Positions 7,871-15,893 of a stretch of DNA of 33,634 nt are shown here, piece after piece. Numbering within the stretch: the stretch's first letter is position 1; each line of letters starts with the position of its first letter. Below the pieces are notes generated by a model. It saw only the letters and a list, made by a program, of their open reading frames with translations, was not told the origin of the DNA and made no database searches. The position numbers and the translations under genes were made by a program. This DNA comes from Deltaproteobacteria bacterium (GTDB lineage Bacteria; Desulfobacterota; Syntrophia; Syntrophales; UBA2210). The stretch spans positions 1-33,634 of the forward strand of contig JAFDBG010000031.1 of NCBI GenBank assembly GCA_019313385.1, in the 5' to 3' direction.

Positions 7871-9829
7871 ATGTCACCAAAAGGCCAAAGATACAGAAGC
7901 TGGGTGGAAATCGATCTGGACAGCTTCAGACATAACTGGAACGAAATAAACAGGTTGGTGGCCTCCAGCGTAAAGGTCCTTCAGGTGGTTAAGGCGGATG
8001 CGTATGGCCATGGGGCGATTGAGATATCAAAGGCCGCTCTGAAAAACGGTGCGTACGCCCTTGGTGTCGCCAATGCCGATGAAGGGGCGCAGCTTCGGGT
8101 CGGCGGGATAGATGCACCCATTATAATATTGAGCCCTTCCACAGTTTATGAGATTGATGAAATCCTCAAATACAATCTTATCCCCTCGGTTTCAGATATC
8201 CATTTTGCGGTTGAACTCAACAGAAAACTGATTGAGAAAGATGTTCAATGTCCCGTTCATATTGAGATTGATACGGGGATGGGCAGGAGTGGGACCATAT
8301 ACAGTGACGCAATAGTCCTGATCAGGAGGATCATTGCTCTCCCCAACATAGTAGTGGAAGGGATATTCTCCCATCTCTCTGTCAGTGAACTGAAAGACGA
8401 TGAATATAATTCTTTCCAGTGGAAACTGTTTGAGGAGATTATAACAGGGTTGGAAAAAGAGGGGATACATATTCCCATAAAACACATATCCAACAGCGGT
8501 GGCGTGCTCAATTTTCCCCGGTTCAATCTGGATATGGTGCGTCCCGGGATTATGACATACGGGGTATATCCATCATCCGATACAGTTCCAAAGGCTGCTC
8601 TTATACCGGTGATGAGTTTCAGGACAAGTGTTGTAATTATCAAGGATTTTCCCGCGGGGTACAGCATAGGTTATGGCAGGTCTCATGTCACAGAAGGCCC
8701 TGCCAGGATAGCGACAATACCGGTTGGATATGGGGACGGGTACGGTTTTATCATGTCGAATCAGGGGGAGGTCCTTATACGGGGTAGAAGGGCACCCATT
8801 GTGGGGCGTATTTCCATGGATATGTGCACTGTGGATGTTACCCATATACCCGAATGCGAAACAGGCGATGAAGTTGTCCTGATGGGGATGCAGGGGGAAG
8901 AGTGCATTTCGGCCGGTGAGATTGCCGGAAAGTCCGGAACGATGGGCTATGAGATTTTGTGCGCGCTGGGCAAGAGAGCGCCTCGCGTATTTGTGAATAA
9001 AGGAGAAACCGATACTGTTGAACCAAAATTAAGAAGGATTTTTATACCGGGTGAGGAAAAATCCATTGCCAGAATTGACAATATGATACGCGGTTGTCTC
9101 CAGGCCAGAACCAGTGACATGGAATTTGCCGACGCGATTTATTATGAGATGTTTGAGACGCTTTTCGGCAGGGAAAACCGTCAGCTGGAATTGAGGATGG
9201 GGTTCAGATATGATATCAGGATAAGCGATTTCCCCGATGGAGAAAAAGGGGCCCGTGGCCCGGATGCGGATTATTTCAGGGTTACAACGCACATTGAGTA
9301 TATAAAAACACTCAGAGACAAGTTTTTCATCATAGGCTGTGCGCGGAATGACGCTCAGCTTTCGGCGCTGTTTGAGGAGGAGAAGTGCGAATACCGGTGG
9401 CTCCTCAACGGTACGGATAATCCCCTCAGAGAAGGTGATTTCAGTGTGGCCCGTGTCAGGATCAATGGCCGGGATGCGCCTGTCATCAGCGCGGAAAATA
9501 CGGACAGGGGGTATGAGGTGCTGTGCGGTGGTGGTGAACTTGAGGAATATCTGAACAAACAGGTAAAAGTGGAGATAGAGATAGAAACAAAGAAGCACAA
9601 AAGCAGTAGGATGTTTTCCGTTTACCTGGTCTATCCTACAAGGGGTATGAATATCTCATTCAATTACGAAAAGACGGAGTTGAAGAACGTGAGAGAGGTA
9701 AGTTTTTTTGCGGGAAGACACCCATATCCGGAAATAAAGATGGAGAATGGAAAATCGATAGAACTGAACATCGGCGAGGATGAGTGGGTATTTCCCAACA
9801 GCGGTGTGACTTTCATCTGGGACCTGTAA
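7871..9829 (+). CDS. alr: Alanine racemase with an unrecognised C-terminal domain
   Basis: PLP-dependent fold-type III racemase giving D-alanine for peptidoglycan, about 652 residues against a usual 360-390. The PLP lysine lies in VVKADAYGHG (Lys41). The barrel continues with HIEIDTGMGRSG and MVRPGIMTYGVYP; SIGYG carries the second-domain catalytic Tyr, followed by ATIPVGYGDGYG and GRISMDMCTVDV. The racemase part ends near residue 380 (ALGKRAPRVFVN). The remaining ~270 residues, including an ELRMGFRYDIRISDF stretch and a beta-rich end (FSVYLVYPTRG, VTFIWDL), match no family I recognise. ATG 7871 is preferred over TTG 7865; the ribosome-binding site is weak. It is followed 37 bases on by a ddl gene, as expected for D-Ala-D-Ala synthesis. 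Confidence 0.88.
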   Translation: MSPKGQRYRSWVEIDLDSFRHNWNEINRLVASSVKVLQVVKADAYGHGAIEISKAALKNGAYALGVANADEGAQLRVGGIDAPIIILSPSTVYEIDEILKYNLIPSVSDIHFAVELNRKLIEKDVQCPVHIEIDTGMGRSGTIYSDAIVLIRRIIALPNIVVEGIFSHLSVSELKDDEYNSFQWKLFEEIITGLEKEGIHIPIKHISNSGGVLNFPRFNLDMVRPGIMTYGVYPSSDTVPKAALIPVMSFRTSVVIIKDFPAGYSIGYGRSHVTEGPARIATIPVGYGDGYGFIMSNQGEVLIRGRRAPIVGRISMDMCTVDVTHIPECETGDEVVLMGMQGEECISAGEIAGKSGTMGYEILCALGKRAPRVFVNKGETDTVEPKLRRIFIPGEEKSIARIDNMIRGCLQARTSDMEFADAIYYEMFETLFGRENRQLELRMGFRYDIRISDFPDGEKGARGPDADYFRVTTHIEYIKTLRDKFFIIGCARNDAQLSALFEEEKCEYRWLLNGTDNPLREGDFSVARVRINGRDAPVISAENTDRGYEVLCGGGELEEYLNKQVKVEIEIETKKHKSSRMFSVYLVYPTRGMNISFNYEKTELKNVREVSFFAGRHPYPEIKMENGKSIELNIGEDEWVFPNSGVTFIWDL

Positions 9830-9866
9830 GGTGTCGGAGTGTTGTAATCAGGGAGAAAGTGTCTTT

Positions 9867-10925
9867 ATGGAGTTGCTGAGAGTTGGGATCATACTAGGCG
9901 GCATGTCTTCCGAAAAAGAGGTTTCGCTGAACAGCGGCAGGAATGTCTATGATAACCTGGATGGTGAAAAATATGAGAGTATCCCCATATTCATGGATAG
10001 TGATGGAAGTCTGTGGATTATACCGTGGCAGCTTGTATCTCAGAACACCACTACCGACATCTCAGAGCATCTTGAAAGGGACGCGAGGCGGATATCTTAC
10101 GAACAGCTGAAGGATGAAATAGATTTTGCCTTCATTTCCCTCCATGGAAAATATGGTGATGACGGGTGCATCCAGGGCCTTCTGGAGATCCTGGGAATTC
10201 CCTACACCGGTCCGGGTGTCCTGGCTTCCGCTCTGGGCATGGATAAGGGCGTGCAGCAGAAGATACTGAGAGCGGCGGGGATCAATGTGCCTGAGAGTAT
10301 GCTGTTCGGGGAAGATGAATGGTTAAGGGATAAAACTCGCGTCAGGGAAAAGATAGCGGAGGCCTTTGATATCCCCTTTGTCGTAAAACCTGTCAGAGAA
10401 GGGTCAAGCATGGGGGTGACCATTGTAAGAAACGAGGAGAGGATTGAGGGCGCGATGGCCGGCGCCTTCAAATGGGACAGGGATGTGCTGGTCGAGGAAT
10501 ATCTCGAAGGCGTTGAATTTTCGTGCATCGTTCTGGAAAGTGAAAATGGGCCGGGTATCCTCGGGGTTACCGAGATTCATCCGCAGAGTGATTTTTACTC
10601 ATACGATGATAAATATATGCCGGGCAGATGCAGCAAATTTACACCCCCCAGGAATATTCCTGTCAATGTTGTTGATCGAATTAAAGCGGATGTTATCAAG
10701 GCGTTTGAAATACTGGGGTTCAGATCGTATGGTCGTATAGACGGATTTGTCCTGGAGGATGGCAGGGTCTTAATTACGGATCCCAATTCGTCTTCAGGAA
10801 TGGCGCCCTCGTCTTTCTTCTTCGAACAGGCCGCGGAAGCCGGCATGCTTCCATCCATGATAATATCCGAGTTGATAGAGATCTCAATCGGAATTCACAG
10901 AGAGAAAAAGGGTCCGCTGCAGTGA
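9867..10925 (+). CDS. ddl: D-alanine--D-alanine ligase, paralogue 1
   Basis: ATP-grasp ligase of 352 residues. It keeps the equivalents of the E. coli DdlB triad: Glu17 (GGMSSEKEVS), Ser180 (KPVREGSSMGV) and Tyr250 (FYSYDDKY). Other signatures are SLHGKYGDDGCIQG at about 91 and ASALGMDK. The metal-binding end is variant: DPNSSSGMAPSS replaces the usual E-x-N-T-x-PGMT, so Glu270 is Asp and Pro/Thr are lost. A D-Ala-D-Ala product is the parsimonious call, but a related dipeptide is possible. ATG 9867 has AGGGAGAAAG upstream; the frame is open from GTG 9831 but that start lacks a site. It is followed at short distance by an outer-membrane protein gene and a second ligase. Confidence 0.85.
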   Translation: MELLRVGIILGGMSSEKEVSLNSGRNVYDNLDGEKYESIPIFMDSDGSLWIIPWQLVSQNTTTDISEHLERDARRISYEQLKDEIDFAFISLHGKYGDDGCIQGLLEILGIPYTGPGVLASALGMDKGVQQKILRAAGINVPESMLFGEDEWLRDKTRVREKIAEAFDIPFVVKPVREGSSMGVTIVRNEERIEGAMAGAFKWDRDVLVEEYLEGVEFSCIVLESENGPGILGVTEIHPQSDFYSYDDKYMPGRCSKFTPPRNIPVNVVDRIKADVIKAFEILGFRSYGRIDGFVLEDGRVLITDPNSSSGMAPSSFFFEQAAEAGMLPSMIISELIEISIGIHREKKGPLQ

Positions 10926-10950
10926 TGTAAAGACCCGAAAGGAAAGGTGG

Positions 10951-11736
10951 ATGATGAAAAAGAGTAGGCGAACGATTGTATGTACTCTGGCGGTTTTTAT
11001 TATTTTATTGATCTGTTCCGCTTCGGTTCAGGCCATTGAATTTGGAGCACGGGGATGCTGGTGGTTGCCTGAGTTTTCCGGGGATTTCAGGGTGGACAAG
11101 AACGGAATCGTGGGGACGAGCATTGATGTGCAGAGTGCTCTTGGCATAGGCGATGAAAGCTATCCCTTTGTCGAAGCCTTTGCGGGAGTTGGGGCGCACC
11201 ATATAAGCCTTACGTATATGGAGGCAGATTATTCGGGGGAAAAGACCCTCGGGGGAAACATCCAGTTTATGGGGCAGACGTACACGGCAGGGACTTTTGT
11301 CCAGTCGGATCTCCAATTCACAATGCTCGATGTGGATTATCAGTACGATATCGTGGATCTGGAAAACATCCTGGCGGGATTATCCGTGGGTATTATCGGG
11401 AAGGTCAAGTATATTGACGGTCAATTCAGTCTGAAAGACACGGCCCTTGGATTAAATGAGGAAGATTCTTTCAAGGCGCCGATTCCCATGCTCGGTCTGG
11501 GGTTACATGTGGGTATCCTTCTCGATATCCTGGAGGCGAGGGTGCGAGGAGCCGGTATCTCTTACTCAGGCAATACCTTTTATGAAGGGCTTGCCGAGGT
11601 TTCCTTCACGCCGTTCCCCTTTCTGGATATTCAGGGGGGATATAGGGTAATGAAACTTTCTGTGGATGATATCAGTGATGTGTATGCGGATATTGAATTT
11701 AGAGGCCCGTATGTAGGCCTTACGATCAGTTTTTAA
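10951..11736 (+). CDS. Outer-membrane beta-barrel-like protein
   Basis: A 261-residue protein with a clear signal peptide (KKSRR, hydrophobic VCTLAVFIILLICSAS, cleavage after VQA at about 29). The mature part has alternating amphipathic strands, Gly- and aromatic-rich, and ends in Phe (PYVGLTISF), the usual barrel-assembly signal. It resembles small eight-stranded-type OMP families without a match I can name. Translation may start at either ATG 10951 or 10954, behind GGAAAGGTGG. It lies 25 bases after ddl paralogue 1 and 18 bases before paralogue 2, so it is embedded in what otherwise is a D-amino-acid ligase module. Its function is unknown; a link to envelope assembly is inferred only from the neighbours. 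Confidence 0.72.
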   Translation: MMKKSRRTIVCTLAVFIILLICSASVQAIEFGARGCWWLPEFSGDFRVDKNGIVGTSIDVQSALGIGDESYPFVEAFAGVGAHHISLTYMEADYSGEKTLGGNIQFMGQTYTAGTFVQSDLQFTMLDVDYQYDIVDLENILAGLSVGIIGKVKYIDGQFSLKDTALGLNEEDSFKAPIPMLGLGLHVGILLDILEARVRGAGISYSGNTFYEGLAEVSFTPFPFLDIQGGYRVMKLSVDDISDVYADIEFRGPYVGLTISF

Positions 11737-11754
11737 CGGGAGTAAAAACCGGCT

Positions 11755-12819
11755 GTGGAGAAAATAAAGCCCGAAAAAATGAGGGTGGGGATCATCATGG
11801 GGGGGATGTCCTCCGAAAAGGAAGTTTCCCTTGAGAGCGGCAGAAATATATTCAGCAAGGTAGACAGAAAGAAATATCTTCCCATACCTGTATTCATGGA
11901 TAGCAATGGGTTTTTTTGGGAAATACCGGTCAAGATGTTGATGAGAAATTCTACCGGAGATATCGAAAGTGATCTGGAGAATGAGGCGAAAGGGATTCCC
12001 TATGAGAAACTGAAGACTCTTGTGGATATAATATATCCGGGACTCCACGGCAAATACGGCGAAGATGGCTGTATCCAGGGACTTCTGGAGCTGCTGAATG
12101 TTCCCTATGTGGGGTCCGGTGTTCTTGCCTCAGCGCTCGGCATGGATAAATATGCCTCCAGAAAAGTCCTCGCAATGAGCGGGATAGATGTTCCCCGCAC
12201 CGTGGCTGTTTCTGCCGGGCGATGGAAAAGCGGCAGAGAGGATATCCTCAAGGAGATAGAAAACGAGATCGGCCTGCCCTGTGTTGTCAAACCTGCCCGG
12301 GAGGGGTGTAGTACCGCTGTCAGGAAGGTTTTATCGCTGGAGGATGTCTGTGACGGGGTTACAGATGCTCTTGCTTGGGACAATGTGGCGCTGGTTGAAG
12401 AATTTATTGCCGGAATGGAAGTTACATGTGGTGTTATAGGAAATGATTCGCCTGTTGCCCTTGTGCCTTCCGAAACTATACCGACGAAAGGGGTACTTTC
12501 GCTGGAAGACAAATTTCTGTATGGTCAGGGAGAGAACAAGACGCCCGCAAGATTGCCGGAGGATGTCCTGAAGGCGATACAGGATGTAGCTGTAAGGGCA
12601 TTTCTGGCTCTGGGCTTGAAGGCCTACGCGAGAATAGATATGTTTGTGCCCGGTGATGGGCGGATAGTGGTGCTTGAACCGAACAGTCTGCCTGGAATGA
12701 CGCCCTCTACAGTGCTTTTCCACCAGGCGGCGGCTTCCGGTATTACACAGACTGAACTGATCAGCAGGATTATACAATTATCTTTCGAGGCGCACTCGGA
12801 GAAAAAGGGACCGCTGTAG
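11755..12819 (+). CDS. Ddl-like ATP-grasp ligase, paralogue 2, altered active site
   Basis: A 354-residue D-Ala-D-Ala ligase homologue, about as long as paralogue 1 and clearly related (GGMSSEKEVS, LHGKYGEDGCIQG, SGVLASALGMDK). Glu21, Lys179, Lys253, Glu308 and Asn310 (LEPNSLPGMTPS) are kept. Two of the three residues of the DdlB Glu15-Ser150-Tyr216 triad differ: Cys185 (AREGCSTAV) for Ser150, and Phe254 (SLEDKF) for Tyr216. A Tyr216-to-Phe change is known to let DdlB make D-Ala-D-lactate, and Leuconostoc-type D-Ala-D-Lac ligases have Phe there. Product may therefore be D-Ala-D-lactate or another D-Ala-D-X; this is an inference. Start GTG 11755 behind CGGGAG; ATG 11779 is an alternative without a site. 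Operonic with mlaE 20 bases on. Confidence 0.82.
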   Translation: MEKIKPEKMRVGIIMGGMSSEKEVSLESGRNIFSKVDRKKYLPIPVFMDSNGFFWEIPVKMLMRNSTGDIESDLENEAKGIPYEKLKTLVDIIYPGLHGKYGEDGCIQGLLELLNVPYVGSGVLASALGMDKYASRKVLAMSGIDVPRTVAVSAGRWKSGREDILKEIENEIGLPCVVKPAREGCSTAVRKVLSLEDVCDGVTDALAWDNVALVEEFIAGMEVTCGVIGNDSPVALVPSETIPTKGVLSLEDKFLYGQGENKTPARLPEDVLKAIQDVAVRAFLALGLKAYARIDMFVPGDGRIVVLEPNSLPGMTPSTVLFHQAAASGITQTELISRIIQLSFEAHSEKKGPL

Positions 12820-12838
12820 AACAACCGCCGGTGCTTTA

Positions 12839-13618
12839 ATGAATAAAATTGCCGCGACAGTTGATAATTTTGGAAGGGCCATCCTGGAGAATATCGAGGA
12901 GATGGGGAGGATTCTTCTCCTCTTCCTTTCCGTTCTGATGTGGATGGTCAGGCCCCCGCTGAAACTGCGCCTGATCTTCAAGCAGATGGAATTCGTCGGC
13001 GTCAAGTCCATCTTTGTCGTCGTTCTCACCGGCACGTTTACTGGCATGGTCATGGCTTTGCAGGGTTATTACGGTTTCAAGATGTTCAATGCCGAGAGTC
13101 TTGTCGGTTCCACAGTCGCGCTGGGAATGACCAGGGAACTTGGCCCTGTTCTCACCGCTTTGATGGTAACCGCCAGGGCGGGTTCGGCCATGGCGGCGGA
13201 GCTGGGAACGATGCGCGTGACTGAACAGATAGACGCCCTGTATGTCATGGCCGCGAATCCCGTTAAACATCTTATTGTCCCAAGAGTAATCGCGGGAGTG
13301 CTGATGCTTCCCCTCCTCACCGTTGTGTCTGACTTTATGGGAATCCTGGGGGGATATTTTGTGGGGGTGCCTGTTCTGGGCATTAATTCAGGCGCTTTTA
13401 TAAGTAATATCACTAAGCTTGTAGACCTGGGTGATATTTACCATGGTCTGACCAAGGCGGCATTTTTTGGGCTCATTCTGTCTCTGGTGGGATGTCACAA
13501 AGGATTTATAGCTACAGGAGGAGCCGAGGGCGTGGGGAGGGCTACCACGGAGGCGGTGGTTCTTGCATCCGTGTCGATCCTGATAAGTGACTATTTTCTT
13601 ACGGCGATCATGTTTTAG
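12839..13618 (+). CDS. mlaE: MlaE-type ABC transporter permease
   Basis: Inner-membrane permease of 259 residues (MlaE/YrbE, PF02405) of the Mla/MCE phospholipid transport system. There are about five hydrophobic segments; the conserved coupling region GMTRELGPVLTALMVTARAGSAMAAELGTM lies at about 98-127 (read in parts: TRELGP, RAGSAMAAELG, TEQIDAL). NPVKHLIVPRVIAG follows. It starts 20 bases after the second ligase with no strong ribosome-binding site, which suggests translational coupling. It ends 4 bases before mlaF. Family and complex membership are clear; cargo direction is not. Confidence 0.93.
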   Translation: MNKIAATVDNFGRAILENIEEMGRILLLFLSVLMWMVRPPLKLRLIFKQMEFVGVKSIFVVVLTGTFTGMVMALQGYYGFKMFNAESLVGSTVALGMTRELGPVLTALMVTARAGSAMAAELGTMRVTEQIDALYVMAANPVKHLIVPRVIAGVLMLPLLTVVSDFMGILGGYFVGVPVLGINSGAFISNITKLVDLGDIYHGLTKAAFFGLILSLVGCHKGFIATGGAEGVGRATTEAVVLASVSILISDYFLTAIMF

Positions 13619-13621
13619 ATT

Positions 13622-14368
13622 ATGATTAAACTTGTTGGTATTCATAAGTCGTTTGGGCGGCAAAAAGTTCTGGATGGTCTGAGCCTTGATATCGAAGACG
13701 GTAAAACTACCGTTATTATCGGTGGCAGTGGTGGGGGGAAGAGTGTTCTCCTCAAGCATATTATCGGGCTTTTAAAACCCGACAGTGGGCAGGTGCTTAT
13801 TGATGGTGTTGACATTGCATCGCTTAATGACAGAGATCTGAATGAGATACGGAAGAAATTCGGCATGCTCTTCCAGGAAGCGGCGCTTTTTGATTCCATG
13901 AACGTAATGGAGAATGTCGCCTTTCCTTTGAGAGAGCATACTGGAAAGAAAGAGAAGGAAATAAGGGAGATAGTAAAAGAAAAACTGAAAGCGGTCGGTC
14001 TTACCGGCGTTGAAGATAAAATGCCTTCAGAATTGAGCGGGGGTATGAGAAAGAGGGTAGGGCTTGCCAGGGCAATTGCCATGCAGCCGCAAATCGTTCT
14101 GTTTGATGAACCCACTACCGGTCTGGACCCCGTGATGACGGAGGCGATAAACGAACTTATTGTTGAAACGCAGAGAAATTTTGACCTGACCTGTGTGGTT
14201 ATAAGCCATGATGTTCAGTCAATTTTTACGGTGGGCCACAAGATAGCCATGCTCTATAAGGGTAAAATCGTAGAATATGGGACTCCCGAAGAAATAAAAA
14301 GCTCCTCTGATCCTGTACTCAGGCAATTTCTTTCAGGGAGTCTTGAAGGCCCGATAAGTGTGATTTAA
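13622..14368 (+). CDS. mlaF: MlaF-type ABC transporter ATPase
   Basis: ABC ATPase of 248 residues. Walker A GGSGGGKSVLLK is at about 38-49, a Q-loop at MLFQEAALFDSM, the signature LSGGMRKRVGLARA at about 139, Walker B IVLFDEPTTGLDP at about 159, and the H-loop in VVISHD at about 195. The FQEAALFDS segment after the Q-loop is typical of the MlaF/Ttg2A group. It energises the MlaE permease and pairs with the MCE protein encoded next. ATG at 13622, two bases beyond the mlaE stop region; no independent ribosome-binding site stands out. Confidence 0.94.
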   Translation: MIKLVGIHKSFGRQKVLDGLSLDIEDGKTTVIIGGSGGGKSVLLKHIIGLLKPDSGQVLIDGVDIASLNDRDLNEIRKKFGMLFQEAALFDSMNVMENVAFPLREHTGKKEKEIREIVKEKLKAVGLTGVEDKMPSELSGGMRKRVGLARAIAMQPQIVLFDEPTTGLDPVMTEAINELIVETQRNFDLTCVVISHDVQSIFTVGHKIAMLYKGKIVEYGTPEEIKSSSDPVLRQFLSGSLEGPISVI

Positions 14369-14432
14369 GGGAAATGACAAAGCGGTGGAAATTCAAAAGT
14401 CAAGATCCCAATGACTAAGAATGGAGAAGAAT

Positions 14433-15866
14433 ATGTCTTCAATCAGCACGGAAGCAAAGGTAGGTCTATTCGTTCTGGCAGCATTGATTATATTGGCATA
14501 CATGTCCTTCAGGGTAGGAGAATACGGGTTCGGTCTCAAGAAGGGATACCTGGTGAACGTGGTATTTGATAACGCTACGGGTCTTTCGAAAGATGCCTCC
14601 GTGCAGATAGCAGGCGTGGAGGTGGGGAGGGTCGAGGAGATATCCCTCAAAGACGGCAAGGCCATGATTGTGTTGAGGATACTTCCATCAGTAGAGCTGG
14701 AAAAGGATGTTGCGGCCAAGATAAAGTCATATGGCATATTAGGTGATAAATATGTGGATATTGTGCCCGGAACAAAGGGCGAGACATATATCGCGGCAGG
14801 GGGGAATATTACCAGAACAGGACAGCAGGCCGATATCGACAAACTGCTGAGTGAACTCGGAACTATAGCTGGCGATGTTATGAAGGTGACGTCCTCGCTG
14901 AAAAATACCCTGGGGGGCGAGGAAGGAGAAGCAAATCTCAAGGCAATAATAGAGAATACCAGGTCCATTACTGAAAATCTGAACAGGGTCGTAACACAGA
15001 ACGACGAAAAGCTCAATCTGATGATAACCAATCTCGGCGAGGCATCGGCTGAGATGCGCAGGACCTTTGCGACGCTGAACAGCATCGTGGAAAAGATCGA
15101 CAGCGGAGAGGGTACTATCGGTCAGCTGGTTGAAAACAAGGACGCCTTTGACAACCTCAATCAGACCCTTGCATCACTCAAAAGCATCACCGAAAAGATT
15201 AACCGGGGGGAAGGCTCCATCGGGAAGCTGGTCAATGATGAAGATACCGTCGATAATCTGAACGCGAGCCTGAAAAGTCTTGGGAAAAGCATGGATGGGA
15301 TACAACGGTACGTGTCAAAGTCAGAGCAGTTTAAGACCTTCCTCGGCTACCGGGGGGAATACCTGTTTGACGGCGGTGACGGAAAGGGATACTTTGATCT
15401 GACGATACGTCCCAGGGAAGACACCTTTTACGTCCTTGGTCTGGTCACCGATCCCAAGGGCAGACTGACTATGACCGACAGTACTGATATGTCAACAGGA
15501 GTGACAACACGAACCGAGACCTGGGATAAGGACGGTCTGCTTTTTACCGCGCAGATCGGCAAGAGGTTCAAGGATATAGCCCTCAGGGGAGGTGTTTTTG
15601 AATCGACGGGCGGCGTCGGTATAGACTACTTTGCCTTTAACGACAATTTGCAGTTTACCTTCGAGGCCTTTGACTTTGACAGCGACCGTAACGCGCACCT
15701 CAAGACATATGCCGAATACCGGCTTCTGAAGCATATATACCTGTCGGCCGGATGGGATGATTTTATCAGCAACCAGGGTGGTGATTCCCCCTTCATAGGA
15801 TTCTCAATAAAATTCGAGGACGAAGATCTGAAATACCTCCTCGGGAGTGTCCCGATACCGAAATAA
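14433..15866 (+). CDS. mlaD: MlaD-type MCE protein with long C-terminal beta-rich domain
   Basis: A 477-residue MCE protein, far longer than E. coli MlaD (about 180). An N-terminal anchor (VGLFVLAALIILAYMSF) is followed by one MCE domain at about 32-125, with FDNATGLSKDASVQIAGVEV and YGILGDKYVDIVPG. A helical/coiled region at about 130-300 holds internal repeats (TLNSIVEKIDSGEGTIGQLV; TLASLKSITEKINRGEGSIG; then SLKSLGKSMDGI). The last ~170 residues alternate polar and apolar strands with many aromatics (YRGEYLFDGG, FIGFSIKFEDED), like an outer-membrane barrel. ATG 14433 has GGAGAAG at 14423-14429; the ATG at 14421 overlaps that site. An MlaD of this design, reported in Veillonella parvula, is proposed to span the envelope by itself. 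Confidence 0.88.
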   Translation: MSSISTEAKVGLFVLAALIILAYMSFRVGEYGFGLKKGYLVNVVFDNATGLSKDASVQIAGVEVGRVEEISLKDGKAMIVLRILPSVELEKDVAAKIKSYGILGDKYVDIVPGTKGETYIAAGGNITRTGQQADIDKLLSELGTIAGDVMKVTSSLKNTLGGEEGEANLKAIIENTRSITENLNRVVTQNDEKLNLMITNLGEASAEMRRTFATLNSIVEKIDSGEGTIGQLVENKDAFDNLNQTLASLKSITEKINRGEGSIGKLVNDEDTVDNLNASLKSLGKSMDGIQRYVSKSEQFKTFLGYRGEYLFDGGDGKGYFDLTIRPREDTFYVLGLVTDPKGRLTMTDSTDMSTGVTTRTETWDKDGLLFTAQIGKRFKDIALRGGVFESTGGVGIDYFAFNDNLQFTFEAFDFDSDRNAHLKTYAEYRLLKHIYLSAGWDDFISNQGGDSPFIGFSIKFEDEDLKYLLGSVPIPK

Positions 15867-15893
15867 CAGATCAGCTAATAAGGGAGGATCGAT

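Noticed and set aside
7711-7935. 74-codon frame overlapping the alr start
   Set aside because: It overlaps the alr coding region in another frame and covers the predicted promoter, with no independent support.
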